Origin: Balanoglossus misakiensis
Lineage: Eukaryota; Hemichordata
NCBI GenBank assembly: GCA_040954595.2
Contig: CM082576.2
Location: forward strand, 3,410,001 to 3,474,000
DNA length: 64,000 nt
Direction: 5' to 3'
Below the pieces are notes generated by a model. It was not told the origin of the DNA. It did no database searches and saw nothing but the letters and a program-made list of their open reading frames with translations. This document shows, piece by piece, positions 40,701-55,700 of this stretch. Both the position numbers and the translations under genes were made by a program. Each line of letters starts with the position of its first letter. Position 1 is the first letter of the stretch.

Positions 40701-43700
40701 GTGTTTTTAATGGCTTTTGAAATTAATGCTCATTGTGTCCTCATGAATCAGGAGAGAAAAAATTTCTGTTTCTGCCGGGAAAAAAAAATGTGCAATTGAA
40801 CATTTGAGAATAATCAGAAATGATTTTTTTTAGTTTTTTAGCTCAAATTTGTGAATAGTGTTCAAGTAGCTGTTAGAGAATCCCTGTGCTGATTCTGAAC
40901 AATACAGGCTGTGTCTGTAGTGTGAGCTTCTCTTTTACTGCTTGTAGGCAACTCTTGTATTGCCATAGCAATGGCACGGTGCCTGTAGCTCTCGGCCTTT
41001 CCTCAAGGATGGAGGAGCAAGAGCCTCTGAAGACGGCACAATGTCTGAGATGATAAAAAGGTGACAAAAGTATGTGATTAAGAACACGCCATTATAATTT
41101 ATTCCTAATTTGGGTAAATTACCGTGATTCCTCATTTCAGGGAAGGTGACCAAGTATCAACTTCCTCCTCTTTTGAAAGTATCCCCCCTCACTGAAAAAC
41201 ACACTCATAAAATTTGGGTCTACAAGTACCTGGCCATATTGTCGCCACTGTGCCAGTTTGTTGTGCAGATTGCAATTTTGATCCATACACAAGAAAAAAA
41301 TCAGTCACATCAGTGAAGAATAAATAGCAGATATGTTATCTAAACTGTGGTGTGGTAGGATGTATTTAAAAAAAAAGCATGTTTTGGACAGGCGTTCAAG
41401 AAAAATGTTCATATTTTGACTTCTATAAATTTATGCATAGTTTTGATCGTAATTTTACCACAAAATTCTCATGAAAATTATATTTTGACGAAAATTCAAA
41501 CATATTTATGCCTGCAAGAATGATAATCATTTTAATCAAAATCCGCCAGGGCATGGTCAACCAAGAAGCCTTCAACAGAAAAGCCATTATAAAATCTTGT
41601 GTGATCATATCCATGGAAGGGTACATTTATAGTTATTTTTTCACCCCTTGTGTATATATGCTCAAAACTAGTTTGTCCCATCAAGATATTTACTCATGGG
41701 CCATGTCAATATTCTGCAGTTGTTGGTATAGTTTCCAAATTTTCATTTAAAGACCTTGTGATTTTTATCAGACTTATCTGACAACAAATTGACACACCTG
41801 ATAAATATTTCAGTTGAAAAAACAAAGAACTGCTACCCGGTAAATACATGCTCCAACAAGTAATGTGGGAATAGAAAACTTGCTTTAAATTTAGATTAAT
41901 ATGAAGGGGGAAACAGCCTGTCATGAGAAGTCCTTGTAAAGTTTACTGCCACCAAAGTGCACGGTCCTCGATATATTTGTTGTAGTTAAAAATGTTGAGT
42001 GCACATGTAAGGTGACACGGTTTTAGACCCCTGATATTCATTCATGCTTTATTTGTATTTAAGTAACAGATGTTTTGGGAATTGGGAATATGGTGTGCGA
42101 AAAGTAAATCTGTGTGTGCCATTATTATAATGTCGCTGGCAAGGATGATTTTTGTTTGTTTGATATTCCGCTGAGACTTGTGGGTAAATGATTAACCGCG
42201 TCCAAACACTGGCTATAACCACAAGTACCTGGGTTTTCTAGCTACCATATATAAGCTCCGTAAACATACTCAGTCTGGCTGTCGGGGAGCTGAAATTTTT
42301 CAGTTGCCCTCCACAAAATAGGAGTCGAATCTGGCAACAGAAGTATTCGCCAACATGGTAAATGGAACCAGACTGAATACAAGTTTCACATATTGAACAA
42401 CATTCATGAGTGACGTCCCTTGTGAATGTTGGTTTGACTTTTCTGACTTGACTTTAATGTCAAAAAAATGCTGAAGATACAGTGAACACAAAATCACCAA
42501 AGAAGTGAAAAATACGTGCACCCCAATGTATTGAATGACGACATCGACAACAAGGCAATATCCAGTCAGGGAGAACCAGGTCTTTAGATATATTGAGCTT
42601 AGAGATGTACCACTGCCTGAAAAGCATTAATAATTTAACTTGTGATGACCAAGTTGCTCGTAGCTAATGGGGATTTTGATCTTTGGATTCCAATTTCACA
42701 AATGCACCCTGCCCCCGCAAACAAGAAATAGACCTTTGAGAGAAAGAACCCCTCAAAAAATGACAAGAAGAGAGGCAACAAAACTAATCTCTGATTTTAT
42801 CTTGCAAAATTTCATCATGCTTTACTCTTTAGTGCCAGTGGGTGTGGGGAGGGGGGAGTGGCCCTGGCCCATATTAATTCCGTGTCTTAAGCTTCTTTCG
42901 GTTGTGACTGGGAGGGATCCACAGGAGTTCAGCAGATTCTGCAGGGGACATCTTACAACACCTGATGATGTCAGAGTTCTGAGGGGTCGTTGTCGAATGT
43001 TTTATGCATGATCTAGGGCAAGGTACTCAGTGCAAGTGGTTAGCATACCTTTGTTGTTAGAAAAAAAAAACCCACTGGCGACGTGTTTATTTCAACCGCT
43101 GCCAGACTGACACCTAATAGCCACGACAGTAAAACACACTTCAGGAAACGGCGGTAAAAAATTAAGACAGATTCGTCATCTTGTTTTTTATGCTCTGCAT
43201 TGTTGCAACCAGGAGCAAAGTTCAAGATGCGGTGCCCGTGTGTTTTTTTATCGACGGTTATTGATCGCAGAGGGGATGTATGTCTTATTTTTCAAGTCTA
43301 TAAAACATTTTGCTATCAAGGTAACGGCTGAATGGCTGTGTTGTTAGCGTGCAAGTCGGAGCTTTTGGCAGCGATAAGGCTCCATGTTTACTCTGTCGGC
43401 GGCTGATACCAGGCAGAGCAGCCTGACTTGGTTGTCATGGTAGAGTCATCGTGCAATCGTTACTTCCAACTCCAAGGGATGGGGGGGGGACTGGCCTCTT
43501 CAGATCAGTGGATAAGGTAGGATGGGGGGGGGGGCACAGTGCCAAAAAAGAAGAACAATGGGCCGGAGACACGATAATAGCGATATATATATTTGATGTG
43601 TAAATGTCAGCACCTGCTATTCTGGCAAACACATACACGACCCTTGGAGTCTCTCAGTCCGAGGGGATAAATCGCGAGTGCGTGTGCGCGGGCGGTAACG

Positions 43701-46700
43701 GTCTCCTTGTAAACTGAAGCAGGTGGTTATAAAGTGACGCATTCTTATCTCACCATAGAACCTTAAATTAAACCGGTTGCGATAGCACAGGCAAAGTCGC
43801 ACCCAGAGTCCCTTTTAATAAATAATTCCAAGTGTGTAATTTCAAACATGCTATTACATGCCCAGGTTGCTAAAAACATTGCTGCGGGTGGTACATTTCT
43901 CCCGCGTTGTAAAATTCATTTGGGAGATGAAGAAATCAAGATCAAAACTGCCCTCGGGAGCCTGGCTCAGTCTCTAATAACACTGAGCGGGTTTGGTTTC
44001 TCGGGGGTTAACAACGAGATTTGCTGTGTAAAACATGTTCTGTCCTCCAGGTGCAAAGCAGCTTCCTCTCCCTCCACATGTAAATCTTCCCCAAGTTCTA
44101 ATAACCAACAAATTGCCATAAAGGTCGGGCTAATGCTACGGTAATAGCAACCGAAAAATTGCACAGCGGTTGTTGATGATTCTTAGCATTCCAGCCCCAG
44201 CTCAGGTAATTACATGTCCCCAGCTTCTGTCTGCCAGGTAACAGAAAAGGGCCCTGTTTCTGTTGCCCTTATCCAACGGTAAATCAAAAAAAAAAAGCCC
44301 CGCTCATCGAAACACAATGCCAAGCAAAGTCCAGAGTTCAGAGATATATGTGACTGATATGCAGCCATTTACCTTAGCCAGTCTAGATTAATTGATGCCC
44401 CTCCCACTATATCGAGGACTTCTGGGTTTGAAAACCAGAATGCAACATTATACAACCTGTGGTCCGTAACAACAGAAACCAGCCGAAGTTATTTATTGAT
44501 CAGGAACTTTTTTGTGTTTTTTTCTTGTGCTGAGCTGACAACTTCACAATTTATTTGTTTGGACTTGTATTGATTGTAAGTTGTATTTCAGCGCCAAAAA
44601 TCACGTGTTGCTGACAGCAGACATGTTTACACGTGCCCACACCTGCCTGTAATATGATGGTCATTTCAGCAACAGAAAACTGTAGATTACATAAAACTCT
44701 GAAAATTCAACCCGTTCTTTTTTCCTTGACTATATCCCAAACCTTGCCCGTCTTCACCCGTGGTCACAGTCATGGATAGGGAAACGCAAAGGACATTGAC
44801 CTCCTTAGAAATATAAAAATAAAAGAAAAACCTTGCATCATATTTATGCTGGTTGCTTGCTGAGGCATTCGTGTATACAGTACCCCTATTATTCCAAAAT
44901 TCTGGCCACATTCATCAAAACTGACACATTGCATCATCTATTTATCACTGGTCACTTGAACACTGGTATCATTAAGATAACATATGGACATTTCACAAGG
45001 TCCAATAAATCACCCTCAAAAGAAGAAAAAAACACTATTATATGAACCCAAAACTCTGGAGACAACTCGCCTGATGAATAATTTATGAATAATTTATGAT
45101 TACTCAATAGGTTTTACACTAGCCGTTTTATGTTCCATCCAGAGTGTGTGAGGCCACATCTATATTTAATATGTTGTATGGTTCTTTTCTTCCTATAAAG
45201 CATAAGGATTGGGACCATGCAGATTAAATTTTATTGTTTCTCTTTTACAGAGAAGAAATGACAGAGAGAGATCTTTCCATCTATTGGGGGAGTGACAATT
45301 GAGCTGACCAAATTACTGTAATGCCAACATTTATTATTTAGAGGGGGGGCTTTCTTACCTGAACAGATGATTAAAAATTGTTCAAAATTAATTAAAATAA
45401 TGCAGTTGATTTTTATGGGTTAGTTTTGTGAAGTGCCTGCAGGTAAGGAAGGCCGTGGGACTTGAACATGCCTTTATATGTCAATGGACAGGCGTCTCAG
45501 TTCTTCTTTGAGCGCTGCTCTTTCTTGGCCACATTTGAGCTCATTGAACTCAGCTACATGTAGCTGGGTTAGGTCAGACTGTTTCCAAAACTGTTTGGCT
45601 ATTATCAAGGACTGTCAGTGAGTAAATCAAAGCACAATTGGGCAACTGTGTGGAGACTTAATAGGGCTCTGACTGTTTGGGGTATATTAGTTGATGGCAG
45701 ATTAATAGGCTTCTCACTGACATCTTCAGTGCAGGATTTATGCTTCTCCAGATGTTGTTCTAAAGGCGAAATGGGCCCATAAAATGTCCCCTTGCTGAAT
45801 AGTTTGATTTCAAATAGCCACATTACACCCCGTGGAAATCTTAGGTTCAGTCTTAGGTCACATACAGCAAATCAGCCAAAATGGCGGGAAAGTAAGGACA
45901 ACCTATTTTAAATTGTAGGTTTGTCGTCATAATTGTAAAGCCCCATGTTACAGAACTTTGTGTCTTTCAGTTGTCTTCATGAAGTCATTTGCAGGCGATG
46001 TACCAGCATGACTTTCATTGGTGAAAGTCAAGTACCCAAGGGCAATGTTCAGTCCTGCATCAAGCTTTTTTTTTTTGCCTCATCGTAAAATCTCACTGAC
46101 CGTCTTGTTTCCACTTTCATCAAATACACCCCACATGTGCTTTGTTTTTTTCTCACGGTCTCTGCTGTATCTGTGCTGGCAGATAAATTTAGAAGCTCGG
46201 AAAGTGTGGAAAATCCCCTGCTGGCTATTATGAAAATCATATATTCTTCTGAATTTCAAGGCCCTGGTGCATCCTGGAAGTAACCTAGACCAACAACTGG
46301 TAAATCCAGATATGTTATGCCTGTAGTTCCATATTTTATATTTTGTACTCTAGTATCTAGCTGTGACCGAGTCTTGAGTCAAATTTTCTGTGTGAGAGAC
46401 TGTTGATTCGTACCCAGAAGTTGAAGTGACATACAGTTTACAATTTAACAAAAATAACAAGAGTCTGCTGTCTTGTCCCTTGTTAAAATAAAGTTGCTTC
46501 CGGTTCATGGATTGGTGCAGTGTCGCGACCTTTCAGCTTCCTACCAGACACGCTTCCCTCTGTTGATGACAGGAAGGTTCGAGGCAGTTGTGATTTGGAG
46601 GGAAATTTTGGGAAGCGTAAGTTATGATCGGAAGCAGACAGCAAAGGACGTGCCGTGCCAAAACAGAGACATGCGATAGCGGTCTTGTTGCCTGAAATGA

Positions 46701-49700
46701 TGACAAAAAATCAGGACTTTCATAAATAAAGGAATTAAACTGGGCTCAGGCACATGACGGTTTCATAAAACACTGGTTGTCTGATATATTGTATGACAGC
46801 TCGACACTCTCCCCCAGAGAGCTGAAGTGCTTGACACCAGTGACTGTTCCACTGCTTGGATGCATGCCTCCCACTTTTTGTAACTGCGAAAGACATAAAT
46901 TTCGGAATGTGACATCTTTGTGGGTATGCGTGTGTATATGATCTTTGAAAAGAAACAGTATCCTTTCCTCTTTCATGTGACATAAATGATGGTCGACTAT
47001 TTTTGATGGTGATATTGCCATCCCAAATTTAGACCTGTTTAGAAAGGGCAGTAAGCAGAAGTTTAGCAAGTTATCTGAGATGGGGTTTTTTTCTGTCAAG
47101 AAACTCATAAAAAATGTTTTCATTTTCAGTATGTCTCATCTTCAAAATGTTTTCCTGCTTCTTGAGTTTGGAGATGGATATGTTGTTTCCTTGATTTTTC
47201 TTTTACTAGTGTTTCATAACCTCAGGTGCTTGCAGGCAAATACGCACAGATGGCAACATGAGTGATGGAAATGAAAAAGAGGGGGAGACTTGAAATAAAA
47301 ACAGGCATTTTCAGGGACATTCAGTGTGTATGTCATATCCACCTGGGCCTGTTTATCTGTCTGTACCTGCAATGTGACAAAATCTTCATTGAAATCTCAA
47401 CATTTTTCATATCTAAATAATGAGTTTGCAAAAGACATTTTTGTTAATAGACAAACAGGTTGGATCACACCCTGTAATCACTCCCACTGATTCCAAGTTT
47501 TAATCGTTGTTGTCATGTACTTGTCCAGATCTTCACACACGGAGAGAGATAGAGAGTGCCAGGGCATGCTTATCAGTGAGAAGTATTAAAAGCACACACA
47601 GGTATATTGTGGTTCATCCCTTTAATGCTCCAAGCCTCTAGTCCTTTAGTGCAGTTTCGTGAAATTATTTATCAAGGATTGACTGAATTAATGATCAGGA
47701 AGCAGTCCCCACGGGTTGTCGGGAAGCTGCTTGTTTTCGTTTTCTGTATGTCCTGCGAGAAAGGGAAAAAAGGTACCCTGGATTTAGAATCTGCTCTCAA
47801 TGGCAAGATTTTCTGGTCGACGGGGTTTTGCCGGCCGTCTGAAATCAGACCCAGTTGGGTGCAGTTTCCACGTCAACAACCCCTCGTGATTTGGAGTTTG
47901 TGCTGAGTTTTTTTTCCCTTCTCAATGGAGGCAGTATAGGAGGAAGTGTCGGTGCGGCGGTGAATGCGAAATCAGCGGCTTTGTTGCCATGGTTGTAGCC
48001 ATGGCAACCAGAGCATCACCAAGCAGTTAAATTGTAATATACTGCAGCAGAGAAGCACTTGGATGACATTCAGCATTGATTGAAAAATACTGCGTTCCAT
48101 CCATCCGATGGTCTTCACAGTCTGTGGAAAGGCCTGCATGTTGTGTGAGATATTATGGCTTTCATCTTCTGTGGTTCAGAAGGGATTCTGACTGTTTTCA
48201 TCAATTTTCAGTGGTTGCGTTACCTCTGTTAAGTGTGTCCCTTGTTTTAAAGTCATGTTCGTTGGCTTGACCACAGTCTCCCTATAAATGAACAAGAGAG
48301 AGAAAGAGCAAGACCTTGGCAAGCGAAGATGGGTGTAACTTTATTACTGTCAATAAAAACAATTGGTTTCCCCATATTATATAGCGACAAGTTTTATATG
48401 TGGCCAGTTTTGATTTCAATCATTGAATGATGCGAGATAATTTCATTTTGTAATAAAATATTTGCTACAGAATAAGATGATGATGATGATGATGATGATG
48501 AGGAGGAGGAGGAGGAGGAGGGCAGTGATGATGAAATGATAGTTTATGAAAGATGGTTATATATTATTATTTTGTTAAGACGGGCCATCAATTTTTCTAC
48601 AGGCATAATGTTCCACCACCAGTTGATAATATAGTACACACGGATGATAATGCCAAATGCAAGATGTTACAAGATTGTCTCCATGATAATCCACAGCATT
48701 GGCTTAAAGCAGTGGCAAAGCCGTAATGACTTCTTAAACACTGAAATCCTAGAACAGCAGTAAAATCTGCGTTGTTAGCCAACCCTCACAAGCGAGTGAA
48801 AGCCTATACAAAGTCAACCAGACCTAATAAATTGCCTCAGAGATCAGATTTATCCATCACGCTCAATGCACACACACAAAACAGGAAAAGTAAACCGTAG
48901 TGCAGATTTGTGTGAGGATTAAGTTGCTTTCTTGCAGAGACCGCTTCCAAGCTAATAACGCCCCCGAAGTTTTCTCTTGTTGTTTGTTTGTTTAAAGAAT
49001 ATCTGGATTAATGGCGAGAGTAACGTTAATATGTCTATGTTGGGCAATATATGGAGATGACCTGTGTAACCATACCCTGTGATTTCCCTGTGATTTCCTG
49101 TACAGCTTCGAGATGAGTCACTCTGTTAGGGAATATCCAGTTCTGTTTTCAAAAGTGCTTCTCAGTTTCATAATTCACATGTATGACAACAGTCGACATC
49201 CTGTGTGTAATCTCTTTCAAGAAATTTTAAAGGGAAATCAGATCTGAAAATTGCATTCATCGTTCAGATTTTGAAATATGAGTTCTCAAAATATTGCAAT
49301 ATTACAAACCATTTCTACGAATGAAAGGCAAAATATCTAACACTAGTCGTTCAATTTTAGGCTAAACATTTCAATGATCATACACTTGAAATGTTCTGAT
49401 TTTTTTCTTGGGAAGCAAGATTTCCTCAAATTTGTAGTTTGATAATTCACATGGTCTCCCGCAAAGTGATTATCTAGGATAGGTGGTTGTTCGGCTTGCT
49501 CAGATGGTGGGTCAGTTTCTAAATTTCTCATCTAAGGCGATTCTTGCAATTCAAGACTTGGGTTTAGCCTCAAACTTCGATAAAGACATGTATTATTGAC
49601 CCCCTCAGTGGTGTAAAACTAAAGATTGGAAAATACCATTTCATCAGCTACAGTAACCATGACACTATTGAATTACCAACTTGTGTATTTTAGTTATCTT

Positions 49701-52700
49701 CGTAGAATAGAAATACCACAGTGTTCACAGACTGGGGTATGTCAATAACACTGGTGTAATCATTCAAATGTCACATGATACAGCTGGCTTCTGGTTGCCT
49801 TGGGAACCAGATGAAGAAAGAAATTTGAGATGGAACAGGATACTTGACCCTATCTCAGTGTCAGTATGCACCCATCAAAATTTATCCCATTGACGGTTTT
49901 TGTCTGCGTGGAACAACAATAAATTATGTATTCTGTGGTGATTTTGGCAATTAAAGTTACAAATGTAGCCTAGGTGGTGATGATTTGGCTGGTTGTGTTT
50001 AAAGGGACATATATAACACAGCTGGCTCTTTTTTTCTGTTTTGTTTCCCTAAAACAGTTACCTGCATAGGCAAAAGATCTATTGTCTATATCTGCAAAAT
50101 GGTGGCAATGATTTTCTCATCTAGTCATTTACCTCCTGGTATTCACTTGGATGTGGTCTCAACATCGGAACAAACTACTCTGTCTTGCCTATGTGTACTG
50201 TCATGATCAGGGTTAACCTTCTGTTCTTCTCTTCTGTTCTTCTCTGATATCAGGTCTCCAGAAAGTAGGATGCTGTTGCACGGAGAGCAGACAACAGCAG
50301 AGAAGCAAGCAGACAGACTAGTGCATGATTTGAGCCAGCTGAAGAGAGACATGAAGACAGTACTTCAGGTGAGTTCACAAGCTGGTGTTCTCAGGTACCC
50401 AGGCTCATGCATTCAGGGTTTTTGTAGATGGAGACTGTGTATGTAGAGATGTTTATCGCAGCTTTATCATGTTTTAATTAAGAAGCAAAAAAATTCAATT
50501 TGTTTACAGTAGGTTTTTATCATTTAAGTGACCGTCTTCTGATTTCTAGCCGAGGGAAGTAATGGTGAACCCCGTAGGTAATATTTGACATGATGTGTAG
50601 TGTATATGCCAGAAATATTTGGTATCAATACTATCCTCCTTGGCTATATGTATGCATATGATAGAAACCCTGTCTGTTCTTCAACACCATGTAACAAGGA
50701 AATGTTTTCAGGATACTCCCATAGGGTGATTTGATTTTGTCATAAAATGTTGAAAAACCAGTCCTCAAGACTCGTTGTTAAGATGCAACAAGAAGATCCT
50801 TGGCACCATCATTTTATCCTGAGTGGAGAGGGAGAACCGCTATCAGATGGAGACTGTCTGTGCTGTCTCCGCGGTATCTATGTTCTCACATTGCCATGGC
50901 GACCAGTCTCCCTGTAGACATGTTTGGAAAGCCCTTCAAGGACTGGGCTTTGGAAATTACACACAACTTTCCCGCCATCATTAAGAGTTGTTGGCACCTG
51001 TAATTGTGGTATATCACCTCCAGGGTTAAGTTGCAAAGTGACAAGACGGGCATCTTCATTCCCAGAATTACATCTTTTTATTTCCCTTCTTTTAATACAG
51101 CAGACACTGTCCTCTCGGCACTCCACTGATAACTCTACTTCTCTTTTTTTTCCCTACTTCTTCACGTTTTATTATAGGGAGCCCAGAATCTACAAAGTAG
51201 AACGCAGGACAGGCTTCATGCTGCCAAATTACACGAGGTAATTTACAAATAATAGTGACTCGGCAATGAAACCTCAAAGAATTATTTCTCTTTCGCTTCA
51301 CTACGCGAAAGTTGCTTGAGCCTTTGAGGTTTCAATGTTTCCCAGCATGCCTAATTGCCATACTGACTTGACCACTTCAAACGGCTTTTGCAAATTGGCA
51401 AACTCTGATTAGCATAACATGTGATCAAGTTTTGACCAATCAGTTCCAGACACATTGATCGCATTACTAATGATTGTGTTTATTAAGTGTTGCATATCGA
51501 AGTGTTCATAATTGATATGTCTGTACGTTGATAGAGAATCTGTGATAGAAAATCTGTGGACGTAATAAATACCGTATCAACACTAATGTTTATTCTATAG
51601 TGGGTTGTTGTTTCGCTACTTACATATATTTGGTCATTCTCAAGTGCAAAATAGTAGTACTCCCTTATTATGTAAAACATTATGTGACAATGTAGATTTC
51701 AGATGATGTCAGACAATCCTTTAATGTGCGCTAAATTAATATGTTAATGTACAAAGAATAGGAAATTAAAATTTTCACTATTATTTTAGCAGAAAAATGA
51801 GTTCAGCGAAAGTAGTGAAAATTAGATATTCTACAGTACATGTATAGGGCACTGAACTGATGCCAGATCGATGATATCTACTAGTACAAATCAATATTTA
51901 TATTTCATTCATATCCGTTTCCATGACCACAAAACAGATCAACATTGAGAGAAAGAGACTTTGGAATAATCAGCTTCCTCTTCCTGGAAGCACTTTGAGT
52001 AAATCTCATTGTTTTCTGTGAAGCTTCGGGGGAATAGCAAACTAGGCTTTGATGGTTGCTGTTACACTCGCAAACAGTTTCATGTTAGGGTAGCTCAGAT
52101 GTAGTCTGAATGCTGTTGTGTTTCAGCTGTCTGTATTCGACGCCGTTCTGTATTGTTATTACCGGGTACCTTTGAAGATTGTATTTCTTTGATCTTCATG
52201 TGTACTATGCCACCATCTGAATTAATCCATGTTTGAGTGTGTTCCCTGATTTTTAATTGCGTGATTTTTTCAACCACGACAAAAAGGTTGTTGTCAGGAG
52301 ATATGTCAGGTCAGTGTCCTCCATCAAATCAGGCTGCAACCTGGATTTTCCCAGAGAAAGATACTGCAGGAGATAGATTCAGTTGAGAAACTTGGAAATG
52401 ATTGATTAGTGATGGCCTGGGGGTGCTCGCAAACAATTGGTTCCCATGGCAGATCATTGCAGCTAAATAGATTACTCGGCTAACATTTCCCATTCCGAGT
52501 ATTTCATTTTCCTTCTGTTTGACCACTGTGTATGTACATGTGCATGTACAACCAACCAACCGCTGATCAAGAAGATCTAAAATGTCATCAAAGATGACTG
52601 AATGGAAAAAAGGGGACACCTCATCACCGATATCAAAACAAAACCAAGCCTATAAGATAAAGCAGCTAGCTGACATGCACACAGCACAGAATACAAGTTA

Positions 52701-55700
52701 TAACTTGATGCAAATAACTCGATAAAACCTGTCTTTTTTTATCGCGATCGACAGTTAAATTATTATTTGTTCCCTCATTGGTGACACCAGAGTAACATTT
52801 AGATGAGATAGAGCCGATTTATCTTCCCACGTACCATGGCGCGGCTGCTCTGCCCGACAATTGATAAATTGTTCTGTCGTATTTGTTTCCTCTTATCATT
52901 GTTGGTTTTGGGGAATCTGTGTGGGTTATAGTCTGCAACCATGGTTTAAAAAAATCAACCTTTTTCAATGCTGACTATCTTTTTTTAATCTACGGTAAAT
53001 TTTGAATGCAACTTCAAGTTAATAAGCAGTGTTGTCAAAATATGACTGGCAGATTAATTTCAATTAAATGTAGATGTTTAAAGGAAAAGATGTTGATAGG
53101 TGATGAAAATATTGTTAAATGCAGTATATTAACAAAACCAGCTCAAATTGAGAATTGTTTGTGTTATTTTCAAAGTACTCTATCAGTTCTATTCAAACTT
53201 CACAATTGTGAGCAAAAACAACACTGGGCAGTGTGTATTTTAATTTAAGGCCTATTCTTTGGCTGTTTTGACAAGACTGTGTGCAGTTTTTAAGCGATTT
53301 CCCTATCTGAGTTTTCAGTAATTAGTGACATCATCTCCATTCTTTGTGTACTGTCAATCATGACATCACCAGGAGGTCTGTGAACTCAAAACAGTCATTA
53401 CATTATATTTCCTGGTTCCTCAGGGTCAGGCTGAGTCAATGCAGGAGTTTGCATTCTCATCTATGCATGATTAGTACTTTATTAATAGTAGCAAAAGAAT
53501 CATCATACCAAAGACATTTTATGATCCAATCGTATGCAAGCATGACATGACATGAGCAAACTTACAAAATAGGCAAAAAAGATTAAATTATTAAAAATAG
53601 TATTATATTAAAAAAAAACCAAGTTGTCCGCTGATAGGCAAAAAAGATTAAATTATAAAAAATAGTATTATATTAAAAAAAAACCAAGTTGTCCGCTAAC
53701 ATTCATACTTTGTGAACTCTGATAAAAGAGAGAACAATAGATTTAAAATGAAAATCTTGCCATCTAGCACAATCAGTTTTCCTAGATTTTGAGTTGATTT
53801 TTCTGAGTTATATTAGTTCATTCGTTGTAAGCTTGACTTTCTGTTCTTTTCTACTCTGCAGGAGGTCCACATGGATTTTGAGAGGAGGCAAAAAGCAGCA
53901 AGTGGCCCAGCACCAATAGACACATACTTGGTAAGTGTTATGGAGACAGGCTCTCATGTATATACATGTATATACAGAATAGTCTTGATCTTTCACTCTG
54001 TTCAAAAGTTGCCATACATATCAAGCATATTATGAAATCATTGTAGTGCGTGTTGATCTTTTACCATTAAAAGTGTCAGCTAGTTCAAATTAGCAGGTGT
54101 GAATTGTTTTTTTCCATCTTTACAATGTAAAAAAATACCAGCCTTCATGATGTGCATTTTCATTTTAACAATGTCCAATTACCAGCTAATATTGGATGAA
54201 ATTTACAAAACTGATAGTAAATTTAATTGTGTGATATTTATGATATTTATGTATGCAGTCATGGTGTCATCCATGAATATATTTCAGCTCAGTGTGTCCG
54301 GTTGGGGAAAACCACCCTAACAATAACACTCAACTAGCTGGTACCATGACAATGCAAACACCTGTTGTGCGAGCTGTTCAAAATCACTGAAGCTTGTCAC
54401 GGTATAACCTTATATGTAGCAGAACGAGGCTTTCCATCGAATTTCTAATATCAAAGCCGTATAACATTCTCCCATATAAAGTCAAACCCTTCTATAGGTC
54501 AGACAAATCTTGAAATATTTGTCTGACACAAGAAAATATTGACGCTGCAGCGTCATGACCCAGAAAAGTTGAGTGAGGGCGCTGTTCTCATTGTCATCTT
54601 ACGTATTCTTGATTTATTTGTCTGCGTGGGATGCGTGTGACTGGCAACAGATGCTGAATGACAAGAAAGAGTGAGAAATGTAGCCTTGAAATCAGTGGCT
54701 CAAACTCAGAAATTCAGTGACCAAATGGAATTATAAAAGATAATGATTGGAAAAGCAGTTACTCCCTCAATGCCAATATTTGCCCTGTCAATCAGTGTGT
54801 TACTGTCTTAATTCAATCCAAAAGTTATTTTTTTAATATTTACTCTTTATGTGACAATCTCACTTCATCTTTCTAAAAATATGTAAATATTACTTGTAAT
54901 ATTCTTGAGCTTTCCAGGTAATAATCTGGCTTCCATTTTAATCATATTGGAGATACTGTCTTCTCTGTTCTGATTAAAGATAAGTACAGTGCAGGACACT
55001 TCGGAGAACAGAAAATCCTTAGAACAACATCTATTCAAATCATATCCTTTATTTTTTTAATTTCAAGACCAAACCTGCAGTGGCCTCGCCGATCACATAC
55101 CAAGCGCCGGCAAAACTTCCTGGTCTGGAAGGCTCCTTCCTGAATGCACCGGTTCCTGCCGGCTGCATGGAAGCACAGAAAGCACTGCAGAAAGTTCAGA
55201 CGAGCAAGGTGTACCTGGACACCAATCTGGATGTGGTGGCGCATGCCAGGAATAATGAAGAGCTTTACACGCTCATTGACAGGATGATGTACGACAGGTA
55301 AAGAGAATTTTTTCATGGTGATAACGTCTGAGAGTATTTCAAACACACTTTTTTTAGACAAACATGATCAACATAGACAGATAGACAGAGGAGGACCAAT
55401 AGATGCACAAAAGAAAGAATGACAGGCAGGGGAAGACAGGAAGGTGGGGTTGGAAGATGAGATAGAAAGAGACAAAGCTGGAGCCAATGACACACACCAA
55501 GAAGGAAGGGCTTTGAGAGTCTCCTTGTCCGAAGCAGAGAAGCCAGGTGACATGGCTGACACCAGCCACTGTACACAGGTGTTGAGCCATGTCTGGCTTG
55601 GTGTAGCAGAACACCAAACAGTGCAACTGCATCCATCAGTCACTCATTCAGTGAAAACCATGCACCATTTAACATTTCCCCCTCCATTGTGGAGGCAACA

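Noticed and set aside
42667-43011. 114-codon open frame
   Set aside because: No family match, no splice context, lies in AT-rich intronic sequence with a G-rich patch.
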